Shown one piece after another: positions 48,820 to 58,088 of a DNA stretch of 64,000 bases. The notes under the pieces are model-generated. The model ran no database searches, was not told the DNA's origin, and was given only the letters and a program-made list of their open reading frames with translations. The stretch is from an uncultured SAR86 cluster bacterium (GTDB lineage: Bacteria; Pseudomonadota; Gammaproteobacteria; Magnimaribacterales; AG-339-G14). A program made the position numbers and the translations under genes. The stretch covers positions 131,920 through 195,919 of the forward strand of contig CABZAV010000003.1 in NCBI GenBank assembly GCA_902523885.1, given 5' to 3'. How positions within the stretch are numbered: the first letter of the stretch is position 1; each line of letters starts with the position of its first letter.

Positions 48820-51816
48820 TCAACTTTTGCTTAAAATTTTCGATACCATTCCGGGTAGCTGATTTATAGAAACATCATCCTTCTTGATCAAGCCCTCTAC
48901 ATTTTGCTTTAACAATTCCTCTTGAACATCGGTTAAATCTTTTCCTGAATAAACCAAGACGTTTGGCCTTTCGCTTTCGTCCTTAATTTCGATAAGATTT
49001 TCTAGAAATTCAAAACCGTCCATCCTAGGCATTTCTAAATCTAAAACAATTAAAGCGGGATCTTTATCCAGTTTTGAAAGACCATCTTTACCATCTTTAG
49101 CTAAAACAGCTTCGTAACCTGCGTCTACTAGAGCTCTTTCTAAAATGTCTCTGGTATTAGCATCATCATCTACCACTAAAATAGTTTTATTTTTATCGTC
49201 TGCACCTATTAAATAAGAAACTGTCTTTAAAAACTTTGCTCTATCGATTGGTTTCGTTAAATAATCATCTGCTCCCAAAGAAGAAGCAAGTTTTTCCTGA
49301 GACATTTGGCTAACCATTACAACTGGGATATTTTTTATTTCCTCATCTGTTTTACATTCTTTTAAAATAGACCATCCATCCCTTCCTGGCATTAAAACAT
49401 CTAAAAGAATTAATTTAGGCTTCACTTCACGAATCATTTTCAAACCTTGCTCACCATCAGTAGCCCCAATCAATCTCATGCCTGCTTTAACAATTGTTCG
49501 TCTAATTAAATCATGCATTGCAACATCATCGTCTATCAGTACACATATATTTTCGTCGTCAATGTTTTCTACATTGACTTCGGAAATATCTTCTTGTTCA
49601 GAACAAATTCTAGGAATAAAAATAGAGAAAACTGAGCCTTTACCTTTTTCAGAAGAAACCCCGACATCGCCACCCATAAGTTGAGCAAATCTTTTGCTTA
49701 TTGGGAGTCCCAAACCGGTTCCTCCGTGAGTAGCAGAGGTTGAACGTTCGGCTTGAGTATATTCTTCAAAAACCTTTGCAACTCCTTCTTCGCTCATTCC
49801 TTCACCATCATCGGTTACTTTAAATTCAATCATTTCAATATCATCTTTAACAAAGGAAGAAACATCTAAAGTTACTAAGCCATTCTCTGTAAATTTGAAG
49901 GCATTACTCAGAAAGTTAGTAACACACTGCCTAAGTTTAGTTTCATCTTGAGTCATCGAACCAATCGCGTCTTCTATATTTATTTTAAAACCATTATCAT
50001 TTTTTGAAGCCAAAGGAGAGTTAACATCCTTTAAGGTATCTACTAATTTTTCAATTTCAAAACTAGTAAGATAAAGTTCCATTTTTCCAGCTTCAATTTT
50101 TGAAAGATCTAGAACGTTGTTAATTAGAGACAATAAATGCGTACCAGCGGAAGTGATCTTTTGAAGATCTGGCATTAAATCGTCATATCCAAGGTCTTCG
50201 CACTCCTCATAAAGCATCTCTCCATATCCCAAAATAGCATTAAGCGGGGTTCTTAGTTCATGACTCATATTTGCAAAAAACTTACTTTTTTGTTCGTTTG
50301 CCTCTTGAGCTTCGTCTCTAGATTCTTCCATTTCTTTTGTTCTTGAATCTATAAGAACTTGTACTTCGTCTGCCATTCTAGAAAAGGCCATTGTCATTAA
50401 TTCAACAGATTTATCTTCGCTTGACTCTTCTTCGTTATCACTAGCGAGATCTTGCATTTTCTTTATATCATTTAGTATCAATGTTCTTGAATCTCCTTCA
50501 AGCTCATCAGCAAGAATCGACATTTTATTGATAATTGCTTCGTCTCTTTCTTTTCGGCGTCTTGCTTGCTCCTCGCGAATATTCTCCATCTCTGTGAGAT
50601 GGCCTCTATATATTTCTAATGCTTTTCCTAATTGACCAACTTCATCATCATCAGATGTTAGGAAACTTCTTCTTTCAGGCATATTTTTAGACAAATCTCC
50701 ACTAGTTAGAGCTTCTAAGACTTCAATAGCTTTGTTAATCGATCCGAACGTGCTAGCTGTAATTAGCGACATAATTAAAATTACTAACGTAATTACTATA
50801 AATATTAAAGTGTAGATAATATTCAAAATATTATTTTCTTGAGCAATACTTGCACTTTCATCTTTAAAAATGAAAAATTGAGCCATATCTGCTGAGGTAT
50901 AAGAACTCAATGGGAGCATTGTGATCGACGAGCCTAGATCTGCATCTCTTACATTACTTCTGTTCCCATAATCAGTTAGATAGCTTTCTGCTTTCTGAAC
51001 AAATAATGACAAATCATTTTCATTCCCAAAGGAATCAACTTGTTCTTCATTTAGTGCTGATTCGTATCTTGCGTAGTCATCTCCTAAGGAAATAATTCCT
51101 TGAGGTGTTCTTACTGCTGAAATTAATTCAAATTCATCTCCAAAAGTCTCTAAGGATTTTCTTATATCTATTCCCATAACCATAACAGCTTCAGCATTAT
51201 TGCTAAAAGCTTTAACCGGAAATGCCATTGCTTGATTTAAAGTCGATATTTCTTTTCCAGAGACGTCAATAATCGTAGAGAGAGTTCTTCTAGGTCTTCT
51301 ACTTGCATCGGTTATATATTCTTCTAGATTTGAAAAAAAATCAGGTTCAGCTTTTGGGTTGCATGGATCAATACCTGATAAATCCAATGCACTACTACAA
51401 TAAAATCTATTTCCATCAGGGTAATAAGCCATAACATAACTTAAATTTCCCTCATCTAAATCAAATTCAAACATTAGATCCAATAGATATCCCGCTTCCC
51501 CGGTATTTTTGGTTGTAATAAATTCAATTAAAGGATTTTTATATTCATCTTCAGGAGAAGAAAGTTCCTCTTCAGGAAAAATTTCATTTTCAGGATCCCA
51601 GAAAGTTCCTCTCTCTCCGCTAGGCAGCCAGCTAGAAATGGTATCAAAAGATGTTTCTAGAGTTTGAAACCAAGCTGCTTCATAAGTCGTTACGAGCGAT
51701 TCAGAAGAATACTCTCTTTGAGTATTTTCTCTCCATGAATACAAACCATATAAGACTGCGGCAAGCAGAATGTTTCCTACTAAACCAATTAAAATTAGTG
51801 TAGTTCTAATACGCAT
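48820..51816 (-). CDS. Hybrid sensor histidine kinase with two receiver domains
   Basis: A 998-residue membrane kinase. TM1 is near residues 8-26 and TM2 near 331-353, giving a ~300-residue periplasmic sensor domain with Cys140 and Cys152. A HAMP segment and coiled-coil lead to the DHp domain with FFANMSHELRTPLNAILGYG (His519), then an ATPase domain (DDGEGMSEEG, GGTGLGLPISKRF). Two receivers follow, with phosphoacceptor sites in LILLDVLMPG and LIVLDLEMPR. The DHp matches that of the neighbouring GGDEF protein in wording, suggesting common descent. Ends 1 bp after the CheY-like gene, opposite strand. Confidence 0.92.
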   Translation of the reverse strand: MRIRTTLILIGLVGNILLAAVLYGLYSWRENTQREYSSESLVTTYEAAWFQTLETSFDTISSWLPSGERGTFWDPENEIFPEEELSSPEDEYKNPLIEFITTKNTGEAGYLLDLMFEFDLDEGNLSYVMAYYPDGNRFYCSSALDLSGIDPCNPKAEPDFFSNLEEYITDASRRPRRTLSTIIDVSGKEISTLNQAMAFPVKAFSNNAEAVMVMGIDIRKSLETFGDEFELISAVRTPQGIISLGDDYARYESALNEEQVDSFGNENDLSLFVQKAESYLTDYGNRSNVRDADLGSSITMLPLSSYTSADMAQFFIFKDESASIAQENNILNIIYTLIFIVITLVILIMSLITASTFGSINKAIEVLEALTSGDLSKNMPERRSFLTSDDDEVGQLGKALEIYRGHLTEMENIREEQARRRKERDEAIINKMSILADELEGDSRTLILNDIKKMQDLASDNEEESSEDKSVELMTMAFSRMADEVQVLIDSRTKEMEESRDEAQEANEQKSKFFANMSHELRTPLNAILGYGEMLYEECEDLGYDDLMPDLQKITSAGTHLLSLINNVLDLSKIEAGKMELYLTSFEIEKLVDTLKDVNSPLASKNDNGFKINIEDAIGSMTQDETKLRQCVTNFLSNAFKFTENGLVTLDVSSFVKDDIEMIEFKVTDDGEGMSEEGVAKVFEEYTQAERSTSATHGGTGLGLPISKRFAQLMGGDVGVSSEKGKGSVFSIFIPRICSEQEDISEVNVENIDDENICVLIDDDVAMHDLIRRTIVKAGMRLIGATDGEQGLKMIREVKPKLILLDVLMPGRDGWSILKECKTDEEIKNIPVVMVSQMSQEKLASSLGADDYLTKPIDRAKFLKTVSYLIGADDKNKTILVVDDDANTRDILERALVDAGYEAVLAKDGKDGLSKLDKDPALIVLDLEMPRMDGFEFLENLIEIKDESERPNVLVYSGKDLTDVQEELLKQNVEGLIKKDDVSINQLPGMVSKILSKS

Positions 51817-51836
51817 TTAGCGTTTAATTAAAAATT

Positions 51837-52226
51837 TTATTGTACTTTGAATGTAAGCTTTACTTGAACATCGTTAACTTTTACAGAAACTCCTTCATAA
51901 ACAGGAGGCTCATAAAGCCATTTTCTTATTGATTTCATAGCTGCTCTTTCAAACAATCCAGCTGGTTCACTTTCAACGACGTAAGGATCAATTACTGAAC
52001 CATCGGTATCGATATCAAATTCAATTAACACATAACCATCTTTAGCTAGCCTTAATGCTTTTCTTGGGAACTTGGCTGGCTGCGTATAAATTCTGTTTAC
52101 ATCAATTTCTATCTTGTCATCTTCGCCGACATATCCAACGTCTGCAAAAGAAGAACTAGTAAAAATAAAAAGCGCAATGCCTAAAAATAAGCTTTTTACA
52201 CTTATATCTTTATATAAATTTTTCAT
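51837..52226 (-). CDS. Exported short TonB C-terminal domain protein
   Basis: A 129-residue protein that is essentially a TonB_C domain: FPRKALRLAKDGYVLIEFDID, GSVIDPYVVESEPAGLFERAAMKSIRKWLYEPP. The N-terminus (SVKSLFLGIALFIFTSSSFAD) looks like a cleavable signal peptide, with no proline-rich linker. Energy-transducing TonB needs a membrane anchor, so this form is more likely a periplasmic helper or a competitor than a true TonB. A TATAAT about 26 nt upstream and a GGAGA ribosome site are present. Confidence 0.82.
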   Translation of the reverse strand: MKNLYKDISVKSLFLGIALFIFTSSSFADVGYVGEDDKIEIDVNRIYTQPAKFPRKALRLAKDGYVLIEFDIDTDGSVIDPYVVESEPAGLFERAAMKSIRKWLYEPPVYEGVSVKVNDVQVKLTFKVQ

Positions 52227-52275
52227 TTAAATCTCCATGAGAAAGAAAATATTATAAAACGTATCAATTTCAACG

Positions 52276-52281
52276 TAAAAT
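52276..52281 (+). promoter_or_regulatory. -10 box of CBS gene
   Basis: TAAAAT ends 8 nt before the ATG at 52290 and there is no Shine-Dalgarno. No good -35 is visible, so this is a weaker example of the leaderless arrangement. Confidence 0.35.
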
Positions 52282-52289
52282 CATAATTT

Positions 52290-52688
52290 ATGAAACATAA
52301 AGTGAGCGAGATGCTTTTGAACCAAAGATATTGGGATATTTTTACTGTTACCGATAATTGTTCTGTAAAAAAAGCTATAAGGATGATGGATGAAAAAAAA
52401 ATTGGAGCTCTTCTGGTTCACTGTCCTGAAAGTAATAATCCGCAAGATTTGACTGGCATATTGACAGAGAGAGACATTATCGAATTGTTGTCTAGAAGTG
52501 ATGAAAATCTTGATAATTTTAAAGTCAAAGATATCATGTCAGAAAATATTATTAGCGTTACTTCTTCTCAAACAGCAGAAGATGCATTGTCTCTTATGAT
52601 AGAAAATCAAATAAGACACTTAGCTGTAATGGAAGCAGGAAGTCTAGTGGGAGTTTTGTCAATGCGAGATATTTTGAAAAAACAATAG
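52290..52688 (+). CDS. CBS-domain pair protein
   Basis: A 132-residue protein of two CBS motifs (WDIFTVTDNCSVKKAIRMMDEKKIGALLVH, LTGILTERDIIELL, then VKDIMSENIISVTSSQTAEDALSLMIENQI and LVGVLSMRDILKKQ). Such pairs bind AMP, ATP or similar nucleotides and regulate a partner protein, which is not identifiable here. It converges on nadB with a 1-bp gap. Confidence 0.88.
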   Translation: MKHKVSEMLLNQRYWDIFTVTDNCSVKKAIRMMDEKKIGALLVHCPESNNPQDLTGILTERDIIELLSRSDENLDNFKVKDIMSENIISVTSSQTAEDALSLMIENQIRHLAVMEAGSLVGVLSMRDILKKQ

Positions 52689-52689
52689 T

Positions 52690-54258
52690 TTAAAACCCAG
52701 TACTGTCTTTTGAAAAGTTTGATGGCACTGCTTTTTCATTTAATTCTGGATAATCAATTGTGTAATGCAAACCTCTACTTTCTTTTCTTCTTATAGCACT
52801 TTCAATGATAATTCTTGCTACTAGTACAAGATTTCTCAATTCTATAAAATCAGAAGTGATTTCATAGTTTTTGTAAAAATTTTCTACTTCTTCAAATATT
52901 AGCTTTATTTTTTCTTTAGCCATTTCGAGTCTATTATCGCTTCTTACGACGCCTACATAATCCCACATTAGTCTTCGTGTTGCGTCCCAATTATGAGCAA
53001 TAACAATATTTTCTCCTGCTCTTATTACTTTTGAGTTATCCCAAATAGGCAAATCAATTATTTCTGAGTCAAAATTTAATTTGATACTTTTAGCAGAGGA
53101 TTTTGCAAAAACAACACATTCTAATAAAGAATTGCTAGCCATTCGATTTGCTCCGTGAAGACCAGTACAAGAAGTTTCGCCAATTGCATATAAGTTTTTT
53201 AAATTTGTTTGTCCGTTTAAATCAGTTTTCACTCCTCCACAAGTATAATGAGCTGCAGGAACAACCGGAATAGGATCTTTTGTAATATCAAAACCATATT
53301 CTAAGCATTTTTTTAAGATTGTAGGAAAAGCCTGTTTTATTTCTTCACTATCTTTATGACTGATATCGAGAAAAACATTATCATTTCCAGTTTTTTTCAT
53401 TTCAGCATCTATTGATCTCGAAACAACATCTCTAGGAGCAAGTTCTTTTCTTGAATCATAAGCCTCCATAAACTGGTTGCCTTTATAATTTTTTAGTTTT
53501 GCTCCTTCGCCTCTGAGAGCTTCACTTATCAAAAAAGATTTTGCATCTGGATGATAAAGACAAGTAGGATGAAATTGATTGAATTCCATATTGGATAGTT
53601 CGCATCCAGCTCTCCATGCTAAAGCTATTCCATCACCACTAGCTCCATCTGGATTACTAGTGTAAAGATATACTTTGCTGGCTCCGCCTGTTGCTAAAAC
53701 TGTTGCCCCAGCAGATATCGATAATACTTCCTCTTTCTTCTTGTCGAAGACATAGGCGCCTCGGCATTTTTTTTCTTCAATTATTAAATCAACAGCCAAA
53801 TGGTTTTCTAATATTCTAATTTTTTTATTTTTTAAAACTTTAGCAGCTAAGGAATCGGAAACTTCTTTACCTGTCGCATCGGCGGCATGAATTATCCTTC
53901 GATGAGAATGACCACCTTCTTGAGTTAAATGAAAATCATTTGTTGTATTATTTTTTGTGAAAGTTACGCCAGAGTTTACTAACCAATCAATTGCAGATTT
54001 ACCATTTTCTATACAAAATCTGACAGCTTTTTCATCACAGAGACCATCTCCTGCAATTAAAGTGTCTTTGATATGACTTTCAGTAGTATCTTCTTTTGCA
54101 AGAACAGCAGCAATTCCCCCTTGTGCATACCAAGTTGAACTGTCAACTAATGTTTCTTTTGAAATTATTAAAACATTGAATTTATCAGCTAATTCTAATG
54201 CAGCTGTTAGCCCAGCAGCACCACTTCCTATAATTAGGACGTCTGTTTTTATTAACAT
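52690..54258 (-). CDS. nadB: L-aspartate oxidase
   Basis: A 522-residue flavoprotein that oxidises L-aspartate to iminoaspartate, the first step of de novo NAD synthesis. FAD binding is in VLIIGSGAAGLTAALELA; SSTWYAQGGIAAVL, EGGHSHRRIIHAADATGKE (active-site His and Arg) and TSCTGLHGANRMASNSLLE are family signatures. Full length. Its start directly abuts the preceding small gene, so the two and the Bax-inhibitor gene form an operon. Confidence 0.95.
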   Translation of the reverse strand: MLIKTDVLIIGSGAAGLTAALELADKFNVLIISKETLVDSSTWYAQGGIAAVLAKEDTTESHIKDTLIAGDGLCDEKAVRFCIENGKSAIDWLVNSGVTFTKNNTTNDFHLTQEGGHSHRRIIHAADATGKEVSDSLAAKVLKNKKIRILENHLAVDLIIEEKKCRGAYVFDKKKEEVLSISAGATVLATGGASKVYLYTSNPDGASGDGIALAWRAGCELSNMEFNQFHPTCLYHPDAKSFLISEALRGEGAKLKNYKGNQFMEAYDSRKELAPRDVVSRSIDAEMKKTGNDNVFLDISHKDSEEIKQAFPTILKKCLEYGFDITKDPIPVVPAAHYTCGGVKTDLNGQTNLKNLYAIGETSCTGLHGANRMASNSLLECVVFAKSSAKSIKLNFDSEIIDLPIWDNSKVIRAGENIVIAHNWDATRRLMWDYVGVVRSDNRLEMAKEKIKLIFEEVENFYKNYEITSDFIELRNLVLVARIIIESAIRRKESRGLHYTIDYPELNEKAVPSNFSKDSTGF

Positions 54259-54468
54259 TTAGAAAAAAAATCTTATTAAAAGCGATATTGATAGTATTGA
54301 AACAAGCGCCCAAATAAAAATTTTTAATAATGGACTTCTTCCTTTAGACCAGTCGATTCTGTCCTCTCGATTTCTCTGCTTAGCAGATGCTCTTAACGGA
54401 CCAAGAAAAAAAAATATGCCCAATGAGCTAATAGCTAAAAGCCCAAAAAAAATAGTGTTGAAATCCAC
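54259..54468 (-). CDS. Small two-TM membrane protein
   Basis: A 69-residue protein starting at GTG. It has two TM helices (NTIFFGLLAISSLGIFFFLG and LLKIFIWALVSILSISLLI) with a basic cytoplasmic loop (RASAKQRNREDRIDWSKGR). No family recognised. It overlaps the upstream Bax-inhibitor gene by 1 nt and abuts nadB, so it is translated in a coupled operon. Confidence 0.65.
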   Translation of the reverse strand: MDFNTIFFGLLAISSLGIFFFLGPLRASAKQRNREDRIDWSKGRSPLLKIFIWALVSILSISLLIRFFF

Positions 54469-55247
54469 TATCTACTTCTTAATTTTGCCAAGAGTCTTAG
54501 CATTTCTAAGTAGAGCCAAATCAAAGTAACCATTAAAGAGAAAGCTCCAAACCACTCCATATACTTAGGCGCCCCTTGTTCTGAACCTTGTTCGATAAAA
54601 TCAAAATCTAAAACAAGATTAAGCGCTGCAATAGCAACAACGAATAAGCTAAATCCAATTCCAAATAAACCATTGGAATGAATAAAACCAATACCAGAAG
54701 AGCCAAACATGTTCATAACCATACTCACTACATAAAGCAATGCTATACCCATAGTTGCTGAAACAATCATTAATCTAAAATTTTCAGTAGGTTTGATAAT
54801 TCCGGTTTTATAAAGAACTAATAAAGAAGCCAAGGTTCCCATGGTAAGTCCAACCGCTTGTATAACAATTCCAGGAAATTGAAGTTCAAAAATAGCAGAA
54901 ATAGCCCCCAAGAATAAACCTTGACTTAATGCATATAGAGGAGATGTAACTGGAGCCCAAGTTTTTTTAAAGATAGTTGCAAGAGCAAAGCCAAACCCAA
55001 AAATTGCCCCACCGATAGCAATTGGCATGACAGTTTCAGGCAATCCAGTTGAAAAGAATTGATTCCAAGTATAAGTAGCCGTGATCATAACTAGTATAAG
55101 CAAAATTCCAGTTTTATTTACAGTTCCTTGTAGGGTCATAGTTTGTCCTGGAACTATTGAGTCAGGAGTAAAATTAGAAAAAGTAGCATCGTTCATCGCA
55201 GGGTTTCCAGATCTGCCGAACATATTTAGAGCATTGTGTTTAGACAT
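54468..55247 (-). CDS. Bax inhibitor-1 family membrane protein (YccA-like)
   Basis: A 259-residue protein with about seven TM helices after a polar N-terminus (SKHNALNMFGRSGNPAMND). Segments GQTMTLQGTVNKTGILL, SQGLFLGAISAIFE and LALYKT-like loops are typical of the bacterial BI-1/DUF4203-type group. Related proteins affect calcium leak or FtsH proteolysis; the function here is unknown. It is first in a three-gene operon with the small protein and nadB. Confidence 0.85.
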   Translation of the reverse strand: MSKHNALNMFGRSGNPAMNDATFSNFTPDSIVPGQTMTLQGTVNKTGILLILVMITATYTWNQFFSTGLPETVMPIAIGGAIFGFGFALATIFKKTWAPVTSPLYALSQGLFLGAISAIFELQFPGIVIQAVGLTMGTLASLLVLYKTGIIKPTENFRLMIVSATMGIALLYVVSMVMNMFGSSGIGFIHSNGLFGIGFSLFVVAIAALNLVLDFDFIEQGSEQGAPKYMEWFGAFSLMVTLIWLYLEMLRLLAKLRSR

Positions 55248-55283
55248 ATTTTAAATAGTTAGTTTAGGTTAATTTTAAAACAT

Positions 55284-55877
55284 TTATGGAATTAGCCAAC
55301 TGCTTTTTAATTGATTTGAACTCCAATCAAATAATGATCTTCGATGTCCTGCGCCTTTTAAAAAGAGAAACTCAAGAGAGTCGTAGCAAAATAGCAAGAC
55401 AGCAAAATTCTCATAACCAAGTTCTATGTCGATTTCTTCTTTTACTATATCGAAAGACTCTGGGGAAGAAATTTTTAATCCCGGAGAGTCTTTGACTGAA
55501 TAGCAAACTTTTGACATTTCTCTGGATTGAGACCATGCATTTTTAGAAATTTCATCCTCGATGTGAATATAGGTTTTTCCTTTTAATCTAATTTGAACTT
55601 TTAGGTCCGGATCATAACCATGGATTGAAGAAATAGAATTTTCTTTTAATTCATCTATTTTCCCAGATCTATTATCAGTGTGAAATCTAAGAATTCTCTT
55701 CTTTGCATTAAATTCTCTAAGGACAACAGTTCGTGTAGAAATCGTTTTGTTTACAAAAGTTGATAAAACAGGAGTATGAAATAATGATTTGCTATTGTTT
55801 ACACCATCAGCGATTAGATTTTCTGCTTCAAGCAGAGTCAATTCTAAAGAGTTATAAAAATCTAATTTTTCTGACAT
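55284..55877 (-). CDS. Pyridoxamine-5'-phosphate-oxidase-like flavin-binding protein
   Basis: A 197-residue split-barrel protein. STRTVVLREFNAKKRILRFHTDNRSGKIDEL matches the FMN-binding first strands of PNPOx-like proteins, and LKVQIRLKGKTYIHIEDEISKNAWSQS the next. It lacks the clear C-terminal signature of true PdxH (RxRxRxRRF-type), so it is probably a flavin reductase or another split-barrel enzyme. It is divergent from uvrD with only 39 bp between starts. Confidence 0.72.
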   Translation of the reverse strand: MSEKLDFYNSLELTLLEAENLIADGVNNSKSLFHTPVLSTFVNKTISTRTVVLREFNAKKRILRFHTDNRSGKIDELKENSISSIHGYDPDLKVQIRLKGKTYIHIEDEISKNAWSQSREMSKVCYSVKDSPGLKISSPESFDIVKEEIDIELGYENFAVLLFCYDSLEFLFLKGAGHRRSLFDWSSNQLKSSWLIP

Positions 55878-55903
55878 TATTCTCGCGTTTACTATTTATA
55901 GCT

Positions 55904-55909
55904 TAAACT
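55904..55909 (+). promoter_or_regulatory. -10 box of uvrD-type helicase gene
   Basis: TAAACT ends 7 nt before the ATG at 55917, with no Shine-Dalgarno. It lies in the 39-bp region between the divergent starts, where TATAG-CTTAAA-CTATA (55897-55912) also forms a small inverted repeat; the two promoters must overlap. Confidence 0.4.
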
Positions 55910-55916
55910 ATAAAAA

Positions 55917-58088
55917 ATGGATATTTCATATATTTTAGACGATTTAAACGAAGTACAAAGAGATGCAGTTACAGAGGAATTACCTTATTCACTTGTTTTA
56001 GCTGGAGCAGGCTCAGGAAAAACTAAGGTAATAACTCATAAAGTTGCCTGGTTGAGTAAAGTTAAAAATATCAATCCTTTAAGTCTTTTAACTGTCACAT
56101 TTACTAATAAGGCCGCTAAGGAAATGCGAGGTCGGATTGAATCCATCCTTGGCGAACAATTGAATCAAATGTGGTGTGGTACTTTTCATGGCTTATTCCA
56201 TAGAATGCTGAAGATGCATTGGGAAGAAGCTGGCTTAATTAAATCGTTTTCTATCCTTGATGGCGATGATCAAAACAGAGTTATTAAAAGAGTGATAAAA
56301 AAAATGAATTTAGATGAGGCTACTTGGCAACCCAGACAAACACAATGGTTCATCAACAAACAAAAAGATGAAGGTCGAAGAATCGCTAAGCTTCCTAATA
56401 AAGCTACTTATGTTGAAGAAAAAATGGCTGATATTTATTTGGAATACCAAAAGACGTGTGAGGAAGAGGGCGTAGTTGATTTTGCTGAAATTCTGTTGCG
56501 ATGTTACGAGATGCTCAATAAAAATCCTGAGCTTTTATCGCATTATCAAAAAAGGTTTCAACATATTCTTGTTGATGAGTTTCAAGATACGAATGAAATT
56601 CAATATCTTCTATTAAAGCAGCTTGTTGGCAAGAAAGGACACATAACGGTTGTCGGAGATGATGATCAATCCATTTATAGTTGGAGAGGTGCAAAAAGTT
56701 CAAATATCAATAGGTTTATCAAAGATTTCAAAGGAGTAAGAACTTTAAAGTTAGAACAAAATTATAGATCTACAACAAATATCCTAGCAGCCGCAAATGC
56801 AGTAATAAGAAATAACCCGGAAAGATTAGGCAAAGAACTTTGGACAGAAAAAGAAGAAGGAGAGTTAATAAAAGTCTACAGAGCTTTCAATGAAAGAGAT
56901 GAAGCAAAATTTATAGTGGATATTATTAAGAGCTGGGTAGACGAGGGTAGAAATTTATCAGAATGCGCCATCATTTACAGATCCAATGCGCAGTCTAGGG
57001 TTCTTGAAGACTCCATTTTAAGATCTGAGTTGCCTTACAGAATATATGGAGGCGTTAGATTTTATGAAAGATTAGAGATAAAAAACGCACTTTCATATGC
57101 AAAATTAGCTGTTGATAATCAAAATGACACTGCATTTGAAAGAATTATAAATGTTCCAAGCAGAGGTATAGGCGCTAAAACCATGGATCAAATTCGTGAG
57201 CTAGCCAGAGAAAATAACCTATCTTTATGGAGAGCAGCCAAAAAACTGTCGGACAATTCAGGACCCAAAGTTTCAAATGCACTTAAAGAATTTTTCTCTG
57301 TCGTGGATAAAATTTCCAAGATGGCTGATAACAAAGAAATCGAAGAATTTTTTGAAAAACTTGTCGATTTATCTGGTTTAAAAGAATTTCACGGAAAAGA
57401 GCCGGGAGAAAAAGGGAGATCTAGAGTGGAAAACTTGGAAGAACTTGTATCAGCAGCAGCAGGTTTTTTTTCTATTGGCGAAGATGCCGATGACGAAAGG
57501 TCGCAACTTGAATTGTTTCTTGATCAGGCATCGTTAGATGCAGGAGAGAATCAAGCTAAAGAAAACGAAGATGCAATTCAGATGATGACTTTGCATTCTT
57601 CCAAAGGACTTGAGTATCCATTGGTTTTTGTTGCTGGATGCGAAGAGGGACTTTTCCCTCATAAAAGATCAGTGGAAGATCCTCGACAGTTAGCCGAAGA
57701 GCGAAGACTTTGTTATGTAGGAATGACGCGAGCAATGGAAAGACTATATTTAACCTACGCAGAAGTAAGGAACGTTTTTGGAGTAGATGGCTTTAGTCCA
57801 GCTTCAAGATTTTTGAAGGAAATTCCCGAAGAATTTAAATACGAAATTAGAATAGCCTCAGAAAATATTAGTCAGGCAAAATCTTTTTCTCCTAAAATAG
57901 TCGGTGGAACGGATCATAAAGTTGGAGGTTTTGCGCTTGGCGATAGAGTAGGGCACCCATCTTTTGGAGAAGGCGTAATTTTAAATTATGAAGGTGATGG
58001 AAGTAATGCCAGAGTGCAGGTTAATTTTGATACAGAGGGTACAAAATGGTTAGTTTTAAGTTTTGCAAAACTAGACAAAATTTCTTAA
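55917..58088 (+). CDS. uvrD: UvrD/Rep-family DNA helicase
   Basis: A 723-residue SF1A helicase, for repair and replication-fork processing. It has the Q-motif region LNEVQRDAV, Walker A GAGSGKT, LTVTFTNKAAKEM, the Walker B region LVDEFQDTN, GDDDQSIYSWRGA, LEQNYRST, MTLHSSKGLEYPLVFV and FVGMTRA-like YVGMTRAMERL. The C-terminus ends HPSFGEGVILNYEGDGSNARVQV, the Tudor-like UvrD/PcrA tail that binds partners. Slightly long for Rep, normal for UvrD. Overlaps the DctP-like gene by 43 nt. Confidence 0.92.
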   Translation: MDISYILDDLNEVQRDAVTEELPYSLVLAGAGSGKTKVITHKVAWLSKVKNINPLSLLTVTFTNKAAKEMRGRIESILGEQLNQMWCGTFHGLFHRMLKMHWEEAGLIKSFSILDGDDQNRVIKRVIKKMNLDEATWQPRQTQWFINKQKDEGRRIAKLPNKATYVEEKMADIYLEYQKTCEEEGVVDFAEILLRCYEMLNKNPELLSHYQKRFQHILVDEFQDTNEIQYLLLKQLVGKKGHITVVGDDDQSIYSWRGAKSSNINRFIKDFKGVRTLKLEQNYRSTTNILAAANAVIRNNPERLGKELWTEKEEGELIKVYRAFNERDEAKFIVDIIKSWVDEGRNLSECAIIYRSNAQSRVLEDSILRSELPYRIYGGVRFYERLEIKNALSYAKLAVDNQNDTAFERIINVPSRGIGAKTMDQIRELARENNLSLWRAAKKLSDNSGPKVSNALKEFFSVVDKISKMADNKEIEEFFEKLVDLSGLKEFHGKEPGEKGRSRVENLEELVSAAAGFFSIGEDADDERSQLELFLDQASLDAGENQAKENEDAIQMMTLHSSKGLEYPLVFVAGCEEGLFPHKRSVEDPRQLAEERRLCYVGMTRAMERLYLTYAEVRNVFGVDGFSPASRFLKEIPEEFKYEIRIASENISQAKSFSPKIVGGTDHKVGGFALGDRVGHPSFGEGVILNYEGDGSNARVQVNFDTEGTKWLVLSFAKLDKIS

